NCBI GenBank assembly: GCA_002007465.1
Contig: LNAC01000378.1
Coordinates: forward strand, 1,367,230 to 1,431,229
Direction: 5' to 3'
DNA: 64,000 bases
Source of the DNA: Ailurus styani
Taxonomy: Eukaryota; Chordata; Mammalia; Carnivora; Ailuridae
A program made the position numbers and the translations under genes. Positions 11,268 to 26,258 of the stretch are shown one piece after another (position 1 is the first letter of the stretch; the number at the start of each line of letters is the position of its first letter). Below the pieces are notes generated by a model. The model was not told where the DNA came from. It searched no databases and worked only from the letters and a program-made list of their open reading frames with translations.

Positions 11268-12254
11268 TTCCCCAGGGGGATTTATCTCCTCACCACTGTT
11301 CCCCCAAGTTACCAGGCTGCCAAGTATGTCTGAACCCCAGAAAGGGTCACAACTTCTGCTCAAACTAGAACCCGTGTCACAAGTGAGATAGAAAGTAAAT
11401 TCTATCATGGTTCAGAGGGAAGAGAGATGCGATCAAACTGGGGGAGACTCTGAAGGATTTCAGTAGGTAGAGAGAGCAGATAGGAGAGAAGTCGTACATA
11501 AAAATAAACAGCGACGACGCAGGGGTGGAAGTGTCTGGGGGCACGTTCAGGGAACAAACAGTCCAGGTGGGCTGAAGTGTGACCGTGAATAGGGAAGCAA
11601 GGCAGAATAAGCCTGGCAAGGCAGGCTGAGGTCAACCCACAGAAAATGTCTCAGCTGTGATTTTGGTTGGCACTTTGGGGGTACAGCAGCCACACTACAC
11701 TTGCAGCCAGGCTGCGCAGTTGGGCAAATTCAAGTGGGTATCTGGATTATCTTGGCTTCTTTAAAAACATACAAGGCATACCTTGTCCCGCACGAGGAGC
11801 ACTGAGCCACGCACACGGGGTACGCTGTGGCAGACTGATTGTGTCCCTGGAACCATTTCTGAGCATCACCTTGACCTGCTTGTTACCTCATCTTACCTTT
11901 GGCCACATTGTCTCGTTACTTGGTCTTAAAATCAAGTCTTGTTTTGCTTTTCCAGTTCCCCTTTCTCCGGGTCCACTCAGATCACGCAGGCCTTGTGGGA
12001 GTAATAGTAAGGAGCTGGAAATGAAGAGGAACTTCAAAGGGGGTTCCTAAGGCCACCCCAGTTTATAAAAAGTCCTGCTTGCTGGACTGATGGTAGAAGA
12101 GAGAGCCTATATAATGGCGGTGAAAAGTGTTCTGGCTAGAAGAAAAATAGTCCCTGGGTTCAAATATAAAGAGCAGAATATGCATTGCCTTTGTCTTCTT
12201 ATTTGGCCACAACCAGCCTTAGGTTAGGTGGCTTGATCTGGGGTGGAACCACAG
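11268..12254. other. Unique intergenic sequence
   Basis: No gene recognised. Open frames at 11377-11635 and 11667-12050 lack any recognisable domain. Confidence 0.35.
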
Positions 12255-12545
12255 CCACCATGCACTTGAGCACTGGGCCTACTGTATGCTGGGTGCTATA
12301 AAAGATGCCTCCTGTGTACCTACTGTATACTGGGTGTTACTGTATGCTATATGCCTACTGTATGCTGGGTGCTATAAAATATGTTATCTCATTTAATCCA
12401 GAGCCAGCTTGGAGAGGTAGAGGATATGTTTTTGCATTTCAGTGGTGAAGAAACAAAGACTCATAAGGTAAAGAAATTTGCTTAAGGTCACACACATTGG
12501 CAAGTGGAAGAGCCAGAATTCAAATCCAGAATCTGTTAGTATAAA
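12255..12545 (-). repeat. MIR with internal duplications
   Basis: The core (AAAGAAATTTGCTTAAGGTC ACACAC) is reverse MIR. The left end holds three local repeats of the unit CCTACTGTATGCTGGGTG (12278-12372), apparently duplicated in place. Confidence 0.7.
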
Positions 12546-13124
12546 GGTCTATTTTCTTTTTATTCATCTACAAGGCCAGACAGAAAAGCAAGAAGCATAA
12601 CTATGAGCTGGAAACCAGACAAAATCGGATGCAAGAAATGCAGGCTGGTCACAGCTGGGTCTGGGCAGGCCCCTGGTACAGAGTACAGGGACAGGTGGAG
12701 CTGTTTAAAAGGTCTCTAGGATCCTACTTTTTGAGGAGTGACCCGAATGGTCTTCAACTGAGGTTCCTTTGGTACTGTCTTGGGACCCTGCCCCCGCCCC
12801 CCCATCCAGTCCTTTGTGAGCAGCTTTGACGAGCTGGATCTGGCCTGGTTTCTCTGAGTTGGACTCATATTTGGGGGAGCAAGTGGATAATAAAGCTAAG
12901 CAGCCAGAGCTTCTTCACTGATTCTAGGAAAGGAGAGTGCGTATGTCAGAGAATATGGAATACATAAAAGGGAGATGGTGATCCAGAGCTTGTTTAGGGA
13001 ATCTTCCAGAACCTCATGGTAACATTTCAAACCTATGATTCACCCACCTCCATCTCGTCCCCCCCCCACAAAACAAGAGAACTCCCCATGGAGGGAGGAA
13101 AGTGAAGGATACTTTGTAAATTAC
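12546..13124. other. Unique intergenic sequence
   Basis: Short C runs at 12791-12801 and 13061-13068. No gene. Confidence 0.35.
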
Positions 13125-13372
13125 CAAGAGAAGGATTTGGACAGGCTTACCTCAAGAAGCAAGAAAAGTCTCAAATACACAATCTAGCCTTACACTTAAA
13201 GGAGCTAGAAAAAGAACAGCAAATAAAGCCTAAAACCAGCAGCAGAAGAAAATAATAAAGATTGGAGCCAAAGTAAGTGATATAGAAACAAACAAACAAA
13301 TGAAAAACCCATTAGAAGGGATTAATGAAACTAAGAGTAGGTTCTTCAAAAGAATTCAACAAAATTGATAAG

Positions 13373-13569
13373 GGCGCCTGGGTGGCTCAGTGGGTTAAAG
13401 CCTCTGCTTTCGGCTCAGGTCATGATCTCAGCGTCCTGGGATCGAGGCCCGCATCGGGCTCTCTGCTCAGCAGGGAGCCTGCTTCCTCCTCTCCCTGTCT
13501 CTCTGCCTGCCTCTCTGCCTCCTTGTGATCTCTCTCTGTGTGTCAAATAAATAAATAAAATCTTTAAAA
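13373..13569 (+). mobile_element. CAN-SINE nested in L1
   Basis: Full-length young-subtype copy. Target duplication AAAATTGATAAG at 13361-13372 and 13570-13581; the L1 frame continues across it. Confidence 0.95.
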
Positions 13570-14310
13570 AAAATTGATAAGCCCATGGCCAGACTTATCC
13601 AAAAGAAAAGAGAAACGACCCAAATAGATAAAATCACAAATGAAAGAGGAGAGATCACAACCAACACCACAGAAATACAATTATAAGAGAATACTATGAA
13701 AAATTATATGCCAACAAACTGGGCAACTTGAATGAAATGGACAAATTCCTAAAAACCTACAAACTACCAAAACCGAAACAGGAAGAAATGGAAAATTTGA
13801 ATAGGCCCATAACCAGCAAAGACATTAAATCAGTAATAAAAAATCTCCCAAAAAACAAAAGTCCTGGGCCAGATGGATTCCCTGGGAAATTCTATCAGAC
13901 ATTTAAAGAAGAGTTAGTACCTATTCTTCTTAAACTGTTTCAAAAAATAGAAATGGAAGGAAAACTTCCAAACCCATTCTACCAAGCCAGCATTACCTTG
14001 ATTCCCAAACTAGACAAAGACCCCACTAAAAAGGAGAATTATAGGCCAATATCCCTGATGAACATGAATTCTCAGTAAACTACCAGCGAATCAAATTCAA
14101 CAGTACATCGAAAGAACTATTCACCACGATCAAGTGGGATTTACTCCTGGGCTGCAGGGATAGTTCAATATTTGCAAACCACTCAACATGATACACCACA
14201 TTAATAAAAGAAAGTATGAGAACCATATCATTATGTCAATAGATGCGGAAAAAGCATTTGACAAAATATAGCATCGTTTCTTGATAAAAACCCTCAACAC
14301 AGTAGGATAG

Positions 14311-15373
<1,063 letters not shown>

Positions 15374-17396
15374 AAGGAAGGAAAGAACATGCATCCAAAT
15401 TGGCAGGGAAGAATTCAAACTTTCACTATTTGCAGACAACATGATACTCTATGTAAAAAACTTGAAAGACTCCATGAAAAAACTGTTAGAACTGATACAT
15501 GAGTTCAGCAAAGTTGCAGGATATAAAATCAATGTGCAGAAATCCGTTGCATTTCTATACACCAATAACGAAGGAGCAGAAAAAGAAATCAAGGAATCAA
15601 TTCCATTTGCACTTACAACCAGTAAGATGCCTGGGAGTAAACCTAACTAAAGAGGTAAAAGATCTATTCTCTGAAAACTATAGATCACTTACGAAATAAA
15701 TTGAAGAGGACACAAAGAAATTGAAAAACATTCATGCCCTTGGATTGGAAGAACAAACATTGTTAAAATGTCTATACTACCCAAAGCAATCTACGTATTC
15801 AATGTAATCCCTATCAAAATGCCCCAGCGTTTTTCACAGAGCTAGAATGAACAATCCTAAAATCTGTATGGAACAGCAAAAGCCCCCAAATAGCCAAAGC
15901 AATCCTGAAAAAAGAAAAGCAAAGCTGGAGGCATCATGATTCTGGACTTCAAGCTGTGTTACAAAGCTGTAATCATCAAGACGGTTTGGCACAAAACAGA
16001 CACATAGATCAATGGAACGGAACAGAGAACCCAGAAATGGACCCACAACTCTATGGTCATCTAATCTTCGACAAAGCAGGAAAGAATATCCAATGGAAAA
16101 AAGGTATCTCTTCAACAAACGGCGTTGGGAGGACAGGACAGCAACATGCAGAAGAATGAACCTGGACCGCTTTCTAACACCATACACAAAAAGAGATTCC
16201 AAATGGATGAAAGACCTAAATGTGAGGCAGAAAACCATCAAAACCCTAGAGAACACAGGCAGAAACCTCTTGGATCTTGGCCATTGCAACTTCTTCCTAG
16301 ACAGGTTGCAGGAGGCAAGGAAAACAAAAGCAAAAATGAACTATTGGGACTTCATCAAGATAAAAAGCTTCTGCACAGGGAAGGAAACAATCAACAAACT
16401 AAAAGGCAGCATACTGAATGGGAGAAGATATTTGCAAATGACGTGTCTGATAAGGGTTAGTATCCAGAATCTATGGAAACTTATCAAACTCAACACCCAA
16501 AAAACCCCCAAATAATCCTGGCAAGAAATGGGCAGAAGACATGAATAGACATTTTTTCAAAGAAGACATACAGATGCCAACAGACACATGAAAAGATGCT
16601 CAACATCACTCATCATCAGGGAAATGCAAATCAAAACCACAATGAACTACCACCTCACAATGGTCAGAACGGCTAAAATTAACAACACAAGAAACAACAG
16701 GCGTTGGCGAGGATGCGGAGAAAGGGGAACCCTCTAGCCCTGTTGGTGGGAATGCAAACTGGCACAGCCACTCTGGAGAGCAGTATGGACGTGCCTCAGA
16801 AAGTTAAAAATGGAACTATCCTACAATCTAGCAATTGCACTACTAGGTATTTACCTAAAGGATACAAACATAGTGATTTGCAGGGGTACATGCACCCTGA
16901 TGTTTATAGCGGCATTATCAATAATAGCCAAACTATGGAGAGAGCCCAAATGTCCATCAAAGATGAATGGATAAAGAAGAGGTGGTGTGTATATACAATG
17001 GAATATTACTCAGCCATCAAAAAGAGAAGCCTTGACATTTGTAACAATGTGGATGGAGCTAGTATTATGCTAAGCAAAATAAGTCACTCGGAGAAAGACA
17101 AATACCGTACGATCTCACTCATATGTGGAATTTAAGAAAGAGAACAGATGAACATACGGGAAGGGTGAAAAGGAAAAAAAGGAGAGGGAAATAAATCATA
17201 AGAGACTCTTAACGATAGAAGACAAACTGAGGGTTGATGGAGGGAGGTGGGCGGGGGAATGGATGGTCTAGATGGGTGATGTGGATCAAGGAGGGCACTG
17301 GCGGTGAGTTTGGGGCGTTGTATGTAAGTGACAAATCACTAAATTCTACTCCAGAAACCAAATTGCACTGTACGTTCACTAACTCAAATTTAAATT

Positions 17397-17442
<46 letters not shown>

Positions 17443-17444
<2 letters not shown>

Positions 17445-19985
17445 AGAGAAAGATTCGGGCCCATGTTTAGACAAGGTAGGGAGAAGGTAGGGTCAAGGTC
17501 ATCTAAATTAAAGGCAAAGGGAGAACTATAACGGTAAGAAAAGAGGCTTGAATCCAAGTCCAGAGTACTGACCCGGAGCTTCTTAAATACCTCTTTGCCT
17601 CCAAGGTGGTACTGCTCTTATGAGCTGGGGGTTGGGACTGAATGTGGGGGTCCCACAGTCCCATGAATATTCTAAGAAGGTGACAGGTGCGCTCTGCCAT
17701 TCTCATGGGCCATAAGAATCGCTCGAGACTCTGGTGCAAGAAATGGTCTTCTGTAGGTGGATCGTGCTTACCCCCAGAGTAACCCTCTCTCAGAAGAGGG
17801 ACGCCCAGGCTCCAGGGGCCACGCCCTTGGAGACTTTACTACAGAGTGTTATTTGGGGGGGGCAGTAGAAGTCCAGAGGACCTGAATAATAAAACATCAC
17901 ATACCATGAAGAAAAAAAATGTCAATCTGAGGGAAACAAACATGTAGATGAGCTGAGCAAATAGTTGTGAGCGATAAAGAGAGTTTGAAGCTCTGGAGAT
18001 GCACATAAGTAATAACAAGTGGACCATGGACGCCTGACAAGCAAAACAAATTGCTTGACATTGTGCATTGGTAATTATGCTTCAATTCACATTTTCTTTC
18101 CTTTGTTAGTTATGAGATGTTATTCCCTCAGATTTCACACGATCCACTTTCCTTCCTGCAGATTGCTGTGGTAAATAGCTTTCGGTACTACCTCAGGTGT
18201 GTAAAAGCAAGGGGACCCAGCCCCTCTCTCTCCCCAGGGGAGAGCCCATGCCCCCCACTGGCCCTGGCAGCAGCAGGGGGCAGTTAGGAAGGGCTTTGCT
18301 TCAGCTGAAGGGGGGGTCACCGCTCAACTGGCCCTTCCTACACCAAAGCCCACCTCGCCCAGGAGATGGCTTCCCATCGCGCTTTGTTAGGCAAACCCAA
18401 GTGTTCATTCTTCCTTCCTGGTTAACAGATTCAAGTTGGCCCGGCCTACTTCTGCAAGTGTTCTGTGTTCCAGGCCACTTAGCAGGATGGTTGTGTGGAC
18501 TTCGAAGCCAATCCTGGTCTCATGGCTCTTTGCCCACTAGGGGTCCATGGTGGCCATGAGGTTGGGGAACAAATATCCCCAGACGAACCCGAGATTGGTT
18601 AACAGACACAGGGTAAGAAAAAGGCTGCCCGAGCAAGCTTCCCCTGCACCTCCAAGGTCCCTGTCTTCCAGAATATGCAATAAGCCTGTCTTAGTCATGT
18701 GTCTGTACAAGGGTAATGCAATGAGCTGTTTTATAGATCTCTCTCATACACACCGCCTCTTTGAGCCCACATCAGTACGCAAAGTTACTTACATAATCTC
18801 CGAGATGATTGCTCAGAAGACTTAGAAGAGATTATATGATACCGACAATGCAGAGTATGGAAGGGGGATACAAGGTGGTGAGCTCCCTTGTAAACCAAAG
18901 CAGTGGTGTTCGGGTCTTCGGGATTTAGGTTAATGTTTTACTCTTTCCACTCAATCTACTGTGGACAAGTGGACACCACCTCTCTTGACTTCTAACACGA
19001 ATAAGCCGGGACTAATTTTTGACTCTTTGGCAGTGACCCTCAGTGGAGTATAAAGATGAAGGAGGAGGGGTCATGAGTTTCAGGAGGGTAAGAACAGAAG
19101 CCAGAAACAAGGATTCTGGCTTCCTCTAAACCGGTAGATCCTCTTTTCCCAAGGATCAATGCACTGTCTACATGTTCTCCCACATTCTGTTTTCTTCTCT
19201 CTGTCCTGCTCAGTCCAGACTTCGGGGTCCTCAGACCCCTCCTCTCCATGGGATAGACCACAACTGCCTTTACAGGAGCTGGGGAAGCAGAGACACCAGC
19301 AGTTTTCCGTTTTCCTAGAGCCAGGCCTATTTTCCTTCCAAGGAGTCTGACATTAGGGAGACGGCTGAAGGCCCATCCTCCCTTGTCGAATGGCCCTGAG
19401 GAGGAGATCTGGTATTAGTCCAGAAAAAATGGTGGAATGGCAGAGACAAATCTGTGGCCCTGTCCACACTAACGCCCCCTTTGTAGGTGTTCCTCCGACA
19501 AGAGGGAGGCTCCGTGTGAAGACCCACAGGGGGAGCTCTGATGTTGGCTCTCCGGAGTATGGTAGACATGGTGGAAAACACATTTTGGCTTTAGACCAGA
19601 GGGTGTGGAGATCCCCTTTCTGGGACACAGCAGCTGTGTTCCTGTCTATACAGAAGCAGGTGCCTGGAATTACTCATAGCGTTTCTATCATCCCTGAGCT
19701 TTAACTGTGTGGAAGGTATAAGTGTGGGTGGTGATTTGTGGCAGAAAAAAATGTATCAGTAGTGATCCTTGCCTTGTGTTGTGGGCAGGGAGAGAGCTCA
19801 GAGGCTGGTTTGCCAGAGGCTGGTCCTGTTTAAGGGCCTCTGGATGTATTCTGTGGAATGGTAGGAACAGCAGTGGACAAGTTATGGCCCTGTCCCCACT
19901 AGCACCTACTCTTTGGGAAGTTTCTAATGTGCCAATAGACCCACTAGCTCTACACTGCCCATCTTTGTTTCTTTTACCGACACTT
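17443..19985. other. Unique intergenic sequence
   Basis: About 2.5 kb without recognisable repeat or gene. Open frames at 18197-18559 and 19390-19704 show no family signature. Confidence 0.4.
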
Positions 19986-20009
19986 CTTTTTTTTTTTTTT
20001 GAGGGTTGG

Positions 20010-20190
20010 CCAAGCTTTATTTTTTAATTAATTAATTTATTGTTTTTTTGCTTAGTAAAATGTTTTTTTTATCGTGGTAAAATATACACAATATAAAATT
20101 TGCGTTGTAACCATTTTTAACTATATGATTCTGTGCATTAAATACATTCACGATGTGGTGCTACCATCATCGCTATCCATCTGATCTAGT
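20010..20190 (-). mobile_element. L1-like AT-rich fragment
   Basis: Begins after a T run (19987-20000). AAAATATACACAATATAAAATTT and CCATTTTTAACTATA are typical of old L1 3' regions read in reverse. Confidence 0.55.
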
Positions 20191-20336
20191 ACATCTTATG
20201 GGCCAAATCTGGCCCAGTGCCTGTTTTTGTAAATAAAGTTTTATTGGAACTCAGCCATGCCCATTTGTCTTATATGTTGTCTGTTGACTGTTTATGTGTT
20301 GTCTGTTTTGCTCTACAATTTTATCGACACTTCTAT
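20191..20336 (+). mobile_element. hAT-type MER element, fragment
   Basis: GGGCCAAATCTGGCCCA, TTTTTGTAAATAAAGTTTTA and TGGAACTCAGCCATGCCCA are hallmarks of a widespread non-autonomous element; the same family recurs at 27754 and 31520. Both termini are missing. I do not assign a Repbase name. Confidence 0.75.
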
Positions 20337-21856
20337 GAGAGGTACCCCACCTCTTCTTCTCAGGGACCACAGCCCCTCAGGCCCCATTGACTCTATCTGA
20401 TGGAAGAGTTAGCACCTCACACCCTGTGGCTGATCTCTCCCTCTCCTTCCTTCCTCTCCCCTCCCTTCCTCCCCGCTCTGTTCTGCCACTGTCCCACCAT
20501 CTCTGCCTTCCTTCCTTTCTCTTCAGGTCTGTGAGGTTGACTCTCCCAGAACAACAGGTCGTGGCTCGGGATTGGGCTTGGGTGCTTTGCCCAGGGACCA
20601 GAGGAGGACCGCCTCCAGGAGAACAGCTCACTTTTCCCTCTTGGCTCTGCGGCTGCTGGTCTGGTCACATCACCCGGGAGCAGGACCTCCTGCTGGTGGG
20701 TGGGGCCTTAGTGCTTTAAAGAGGGCCTTCTCTGTCCGGCTTTTTCGGGAACATTCTCCATCCGAGAACTGCCCAGTGCTGGGAGTGTCTGAGGAGCTCC
20801 CTGAGTGAGCCAGGGTGGGAGCAGGTAGAGCCAGAGACCAGAGATACTTGGAGAAGGAGATACTTGGAAATGTGTAATGCAAACATCTGTGTTTGCTTTA
20901 CTTCAGGCCTGATGGAGAGGCCAGGTGAGCAGGCAAAGAATGACAATAATAAAGTTTAAGATGGCTTCGAAATTTTAAAAAAAAATGAGAGAGAGAGAAA
21001 AAAGAAAAAAACAGTGGAGGCGGGAGAGGCCCTGTCCAGAATCCAATAGTCCCACAGGGGGGCCCTATCTATTGGTCTCCCACATGGGGTTTTCCTGGCC
21101 TGACAGAGAGCCCACGTCACGTCACCATGGAAGTACTCAGCACTAGGGCCCTTCGTTGCTAGACCTGATTAGAAGAAGGCAGATGGCTGCTGAGCAGAAT
21201 TGGCACGCTCCAGTAGGTCTACCATTCTGGTGAACACCTAGAAGGAAGAAATGCCCTTCCCAGCCTGGAAAGGGCCCCCTCAGGGGCTGATGCCTTACAG
21301 CTCTTTCTTGGGAATGTTCCCCCAAATTACAAGCCGTGCTTGCTGCCCCTAATTGGACAAACAGCTGCTGTAACGGACCGTTGAGGAATTAGAATTACAG
21401 GTGGCCCTGAGGCTGTCCCAATACTTCAATCTACCCAATTCGAGTACAAAAGAAGCCCTTTAAGCAAAGGTACCAATAAGGGCTTCTGGGACCAAAATTG
21501 CAGGATCCTTAGCAGACTCATAGGTACTGGAAACATAGAAATGGAGGCTTTGGCAGCTATTAAATCTCAGTAAAATCCATCTCGGAAGGACCAGCCATCT
21601 TAGAACTGGCCATACAAATAGCCTGAGGGATGCACCACCAAACCAAAATAGTTACCAAGATAACAAAATTTCACATGAGGTGCCCTGAACTCCCATGGAC
21701 TTTTTCTCCTGGATAACCAGCACCCCCCCCCAACCTCCCGGCTCCACCTAGAGATTCCTCTCACTTTTACCTCCTGCTGAGTGAGAAGACTCACTGGTTA
21801 GAAGGCTCTGTGATGTTCAGGCAGAGGAAAAGAGGGAGTAAGGGCCTGGTCCCAGG

Positions 21857-21860
<4 letters not shown>
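20337..21860. other. Unique intergenic sequence
   Basis: Pyrimidine-rich at 20430-20525. No gene recognised. Confidence 0.4.

Positions 21861-21912
<52 letters not shown>
21861..21912 (+). repeat. (CA)n microsatellite
   Basis: About 26 uninterrupted CA units; likely polymorphic. Confidence 0.98.
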
Positions 21913-21914
<2 letters not shown>

Positions 21915-22590
21915 ACAGGAGCCTACCTACAGGATTTTTGAATAATGCCAGGCACTCATTCTGGTTGTGGGGCAGGAACTGGGTGGGGAATCAAAAGAAT
22001 CAGGGCAGTTTGTCTTGTAAGGAGGCTGATTGGGCATAGTGAGTACAGCTGGGGCTTCTGGTGGTTTCCGACATGATAGATGTAAATGGTTTGGTCAAAT
22101 GTCATTTTCTAGGACTGCCTTACTGAGCTCAAGTCTGTTTTCCCACGAGTCACCCCCAACATTTGGTTCACCTTGTCAGGACTCTTGGAAGTAGCCTTGT
22201 GTGTCTGTGGCGCTAGTTTACCATGCCTGGCTAAGTATGTAAGTCCACCTTCGAGTAGGAGAGACCCTGGAACAAGAGACACAGCCAGTCAACCCAGAGC
22301 ATGGGGGTCACCCTGTAGGAGGATTTATTTGGAGTTATTTTCACGAATCTGATGGGAATGGGGGAAGAAGTTTAAAGCACCCCAGTCCCCCAAGCTACTT
22401 CTTGAGCCAAACACTTTGTGAGAATAAAACAAAGTAAGAGTGTGTGTAAAGTATTGACTACAGGGCCTGGCAGATAGCAAGCAGAAGCTTAACAAAATCC
22501 CATTATACAATGTGGTCTACAAAGCCTAGACCTAACGCCACCACGATCAGCAGATTGGACTTTACGGTGACATTCTTAGCTCTCACTATG
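21913..22590. other. Unique intergenic sequence
   Basis: No repeat or gene recognised. Confidence 0.35.
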
Positions 22591-22755
22591 GCCCAGAATC
22601 ATCTGGGGGAGTTTTTAAGAGATACCTATGCCTAGGCCCCAGTCCCACAGGCTCTGAATCAGTTGGTCTGGTGCGGGTCCTTAGCATCTGTATTTTTTTT
22701 TAAAAAATCTCACAGTGGTTCCCAAAGTGCAGCAAGAGTTGAGACCAATGTTAGG
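22591..22755 (-). mobile_element. MER5-type hAT fossil
   Basis: CAGAATCATCTGGGGGAG, GCCCCAGTCCCACAGGCTCTG and CAGTGGTTCCCAAAG are MER5A-like pieces. Internal order suggests a rearranged or partial copy; strand uncertain. Confidence 0.6.
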
Positions 22756-23099
22756 ACCTGGAGCTACTGCTAACACTGTAGCTGGAAGTCAAATTATCAT
22801 AGCCTAGGAGGAAGGGAGTCCTGAAGGCCCTGGGGATGAGTCAGAACCTTCAAAAGTAGGAGTTGGGATAGGGTTTGTGACCACATGGGTCAAACCACTG
22901 GTTGTTCCCTTTTCCTTTCTTTTGCTCGTGAGATACAGCATTGTGTCAATAGCACGATCACCACAGTGGGGGGTTTTTTCATGCTTTTCCCAGTGGAAAT
23001 GCCATCTCATAAAATAGTTCGGGAACACACTGGTTAATTGAATGAATAATTCAACCTTCAGGAAATTAGAAGCAGCACAAACAGCCTTTTTAAAAATTT

Positions 23100-23250
23100 C
23101 TACTTTGAGCTCAAGATGTTGCTTGGCAAATGCACTTGAGAATATATCTATCTTGTTTATTTCTGGGTCCACAGCATCTATTCCAGTGACTTATACAGAG
23201 TAGGTTCTCAGTAATTATTTGTTGAATGAATGAATGAATGAATACATGAA
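23100..23250 (+). repeat. L2 3' end
   Basis: Ends CTCAGTAATTATTTGTTGAATGAATGAATG, the classic L2 tail. Confidence 0.7.
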
Positions 23251-23712
23251 ATGAAATGAACATGGATCCCTCCCCACACTGATCAATGGACCTGACCTGA
23301 GCTTACCTGCTAAGACATATTCTAGTTTAGAAATGCATACATGTGAGGCCCGTCTCTTGTCTTTCTATTAGAGGGTTAATGTTGCTTTAAAACAAGTTAT
23401 TGTGCCAAAGAATTCTCACGTGTGCTGCCACCCTCAGAGGACTTGAGTGAAGAGGAGGTAGAATTATGACTCTGAGCTGGTCTATGGATAGTTCTGATAC
23501 TTCCTTCTTGAATATGTGCCACTATATCTGTGCAAACTTGCATATTGATTATTAAAAAAATACTTGGGTCAGTGTATAGAAAATACCAAGGAATCAATGA
23601 AGAAAGCTTGTAAAATTATTGTGTTAGCAAGGTTGCAGGATACGAGATCAACAGGCAAGATTCCATCACATCCTCACATAGTAGCAAACCCATTTTAATC
23701 ACCCCAAAGAAG

Positions 23713-23910
23713 GGCGCCTGGGTGGCTCAGTGGGTTAAAGCCTCTGCTTTCGGCTCAGGTCATGATCTCGGCGTCCTGGGATCGAGGCCCACATCGGGCT
23801 CTCTGCTCAGCAGGGAGCCTGCTTCCTCCTCTTCCTGTCTCTCTGCCTGCCTCTCTGCCTACTTGTAATCTCTCTCTCTGTGTCAAATAAGTAAATAAAA
23901 TCCTAAAAAA
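23713..23910 (+). mobile_element. CAN-SINE nested in L1
   Basis: Full length. Target duplication AATCACCCCAAAGAA at 23698-23712 and 23911-23925. Confidence 0.95.
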
Positions 23911-24109
23911 AATCACCCCAAAGAAAAGGTAATACTTAGGTAGAAATCTAACAAAATGTGCATAGGATCTCTATGCTGAAAATTAAAAAATGCTGATATA
24001 AGCCATCAAAGATTTAAATAAATAGACATATCTTGTTCACGGATTGGAAGACTCAACATACTAAAAATGTAAATCCTCCACCAGTTGGGCTATAGGCTTA
24101 ATGCATTTC

Positions 24110-24236
24110 CTTCCTTTTAAGTAGGTTCCACACCCAGCGTGGAGCCCAATGTTGGGCTTGAACTCACGACCCTAAGATCAAGACCTGAACTGAGATTGAG
24201 TCAGATGCTTAACAGACTGAGGCACCCAGGCACCCT
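24110..24236 (-). mobile_element. CAN-SINE, short variant, nested in L1
   Basis: Reverse short copy ending CACCCAGGCACCCT; TTAATGCATTTC repeated on both sides. Confidence 0.85.
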
Positions 24237-24895
24237 ACTTAATGCATTTCTTATCAAAGTCCCAGCAAGATGTTTTGTAGATATAGACAAGATTATTTCA
24301 AAAATATAGAAGGAAAGGCAAAGTAACTAGAATAGCTAAATTAGTTCTGAGAAAGAAGGAAGTGTAAAGGAATCATTCCTCCTAACGTTAAGACTTACTA
24401 TATAGCTACAGTAACCAAGACAGCGTGGTAGTGGCAAAGAAATAGACACTCAGATTATTGGAACAAAATAAGAATCCTAGAGTAGATGAACTCCAATATG
24501 ACCAATTGATTTTTTTTACAAAGATGCAAAAGCAATCCAATGGGGAAAAGATAGCATTTTTAATAGACGGTGCTAGGACAATTGGAAGTCTGTCCACAAA
24601 ACCAAAATGGACCTCAATATAAACCTCACATCACACCAAAGAATTAATTCAAAATGGATAATAGATTTAGATAAAAACATAAGATCCTTTAAACATTTTT
24701 AGAAGAAACCATAGGAGAAAAATCTTTGGGATTTAGGGCTAATAGGCAAAGTGTTCTTAGACATGATGATAAAAGTATGATGCAGAAAAGGAAAAATCTA
24801 ATAAGTTGGACTTCCTCCAAATTAAACCTTTTCTCTGGAAAGACCCTGTCAAGAGCGTGAAAAGACCAGAAGACGACTGGGAGAAAATACTTACA

Positions 24896-25349
24896 GGCTG
24901 GATTCGTTTCACAAGGTTGCCGTAACAGATCACTACAACCTTGGTGGCTTAAGACAGCAGAAATGTAACCTGTCACAGTTCTGGAGGCCAGAAGTCCAAG
25001 ACAGAGGGGTCAGCAACTTCCTCTCAAGGCTGTACGTGAAGGATCCTTCCTTGCCTCTCCCTGGCTTCTGGTGTTTGCTTGCACTCCTTGACACTCCTTG
25101 GCTGTAGGCATAGTGCTCCAATCCCAGTTTCCTTTATCCCATGATGCTCCCCTTATGTGTCTGCGCCCAAATTCCCCTTTCTTATAAGGACATCAGTTAT
25201 TTGATTAGGGCCCATCCTAATCCAGTAGTACGTCATTTTAACTTGATTATAGCTGCAAAGACTCTACTTGCAAATAAGGTCACATTTATAGGTATCGGCA
25301 TTTAAGACTTGAACATATCTTTCTGGGGAATACAATTAAGCCCATGACA
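24896..25349 (-). mobile_element. Solo LTR, MaLR (MLT1/MST type)
   Basis: Reverse copy of an ERVL-MaLR long terminal repeat: read on the minus strand it has GGGCTTAATTGTATTCCCC, TGTCCTTATAAGAAAGGGG and CTGGCCTCCAGAACTGTGAC. No internal viral sequence or coding capacity. It sits inside the old L1, whose sequence resumes at about 25350. Confidence 0.85.
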
Positions 25350-26258
25350 TAAACCATATCTTCAACAAAGGCCTTATGATCATGTTATATAAAGAACTTT
25401 CAAAACTCAACAGTAAAACTGCGATGCACCCAGTTATAAAATGGGCAAAAGCCATCAACAGATATTACGTCAAAGAAGAGACATGTCTGGCAAATAGACA
25501 CAGGAAGAAATGTTAAACACTATTAGCCACCTGGGAAATGCAGATTAAAATCAAAAGGAGTGCTCACTACATACCTATTAGAACAGCTAAAATAAAAAAT
25601 AGTCATAGTACTAAATGCTGGTGCAGATGTGGAAAAATTGGACCATTCATGCACTGCTGGCAGAAAGGTAAAATGGTACAGACACGCTAGAGAAACAGTT
25701 TGTCAGTTTGTCATAAATTTAAACATACCGTTAAATCATATGACCCAGGAATCATACTTCTGGGCATAAATAAACGGAAACTTCTATCCACACTCAAAAA
25801 AATTGTGCGCTATTATTCATAGCAGCTTTACTCGTAGTAGCCAAATATTGGAAGTGTTCAAACATTCTTCCGCGGGTAATTGATGCACAAATTCTAGCAT
25901 GTCCATATAGCTGAATACAGCAATGAAAAGAAATGAACTATTATTGATACAAACATCTTGGATGGGCCTCAATGGTATTGTGTTTAGTGAAAAAAAATCA
26001 ATCTCAAAAAGGTATATAACGATTCCATTTATATAACATTTTGAAACGACAAAGCCTCAGAGATGGAGAGCAGACTAATGGTTGCCAAGGGACAGGGATG
26101 GATGGGGGTGAGATGCAAATCCACAGAGGAAGCATCAGGGAGTTATTTTAGAGTAATGGAAACAGTTCTGCATCTTTGTAGGAGAAGTTGCAGGAATCCA
26201 TACTTTGGGTAATATGCACACATAAGTGAATGCAAGTTTAAAAATTGTGAAAACTGAA

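Noticed and set aside
16012..17135. Open frames that look like a small gene cluster
   Set aside because: All are fragments of one L1 ORF2 separated by frameshifts.
18197..18559. 120-codon proline-rich frame
   Set aside because: No family resemblance or supporting signals; chance ORF in GC-richer sequence.
24896..25349. Endogenous retrovirus with genes
   Set aside because: Only a solo LTR is present; no gag, pol or env sequence nearby.
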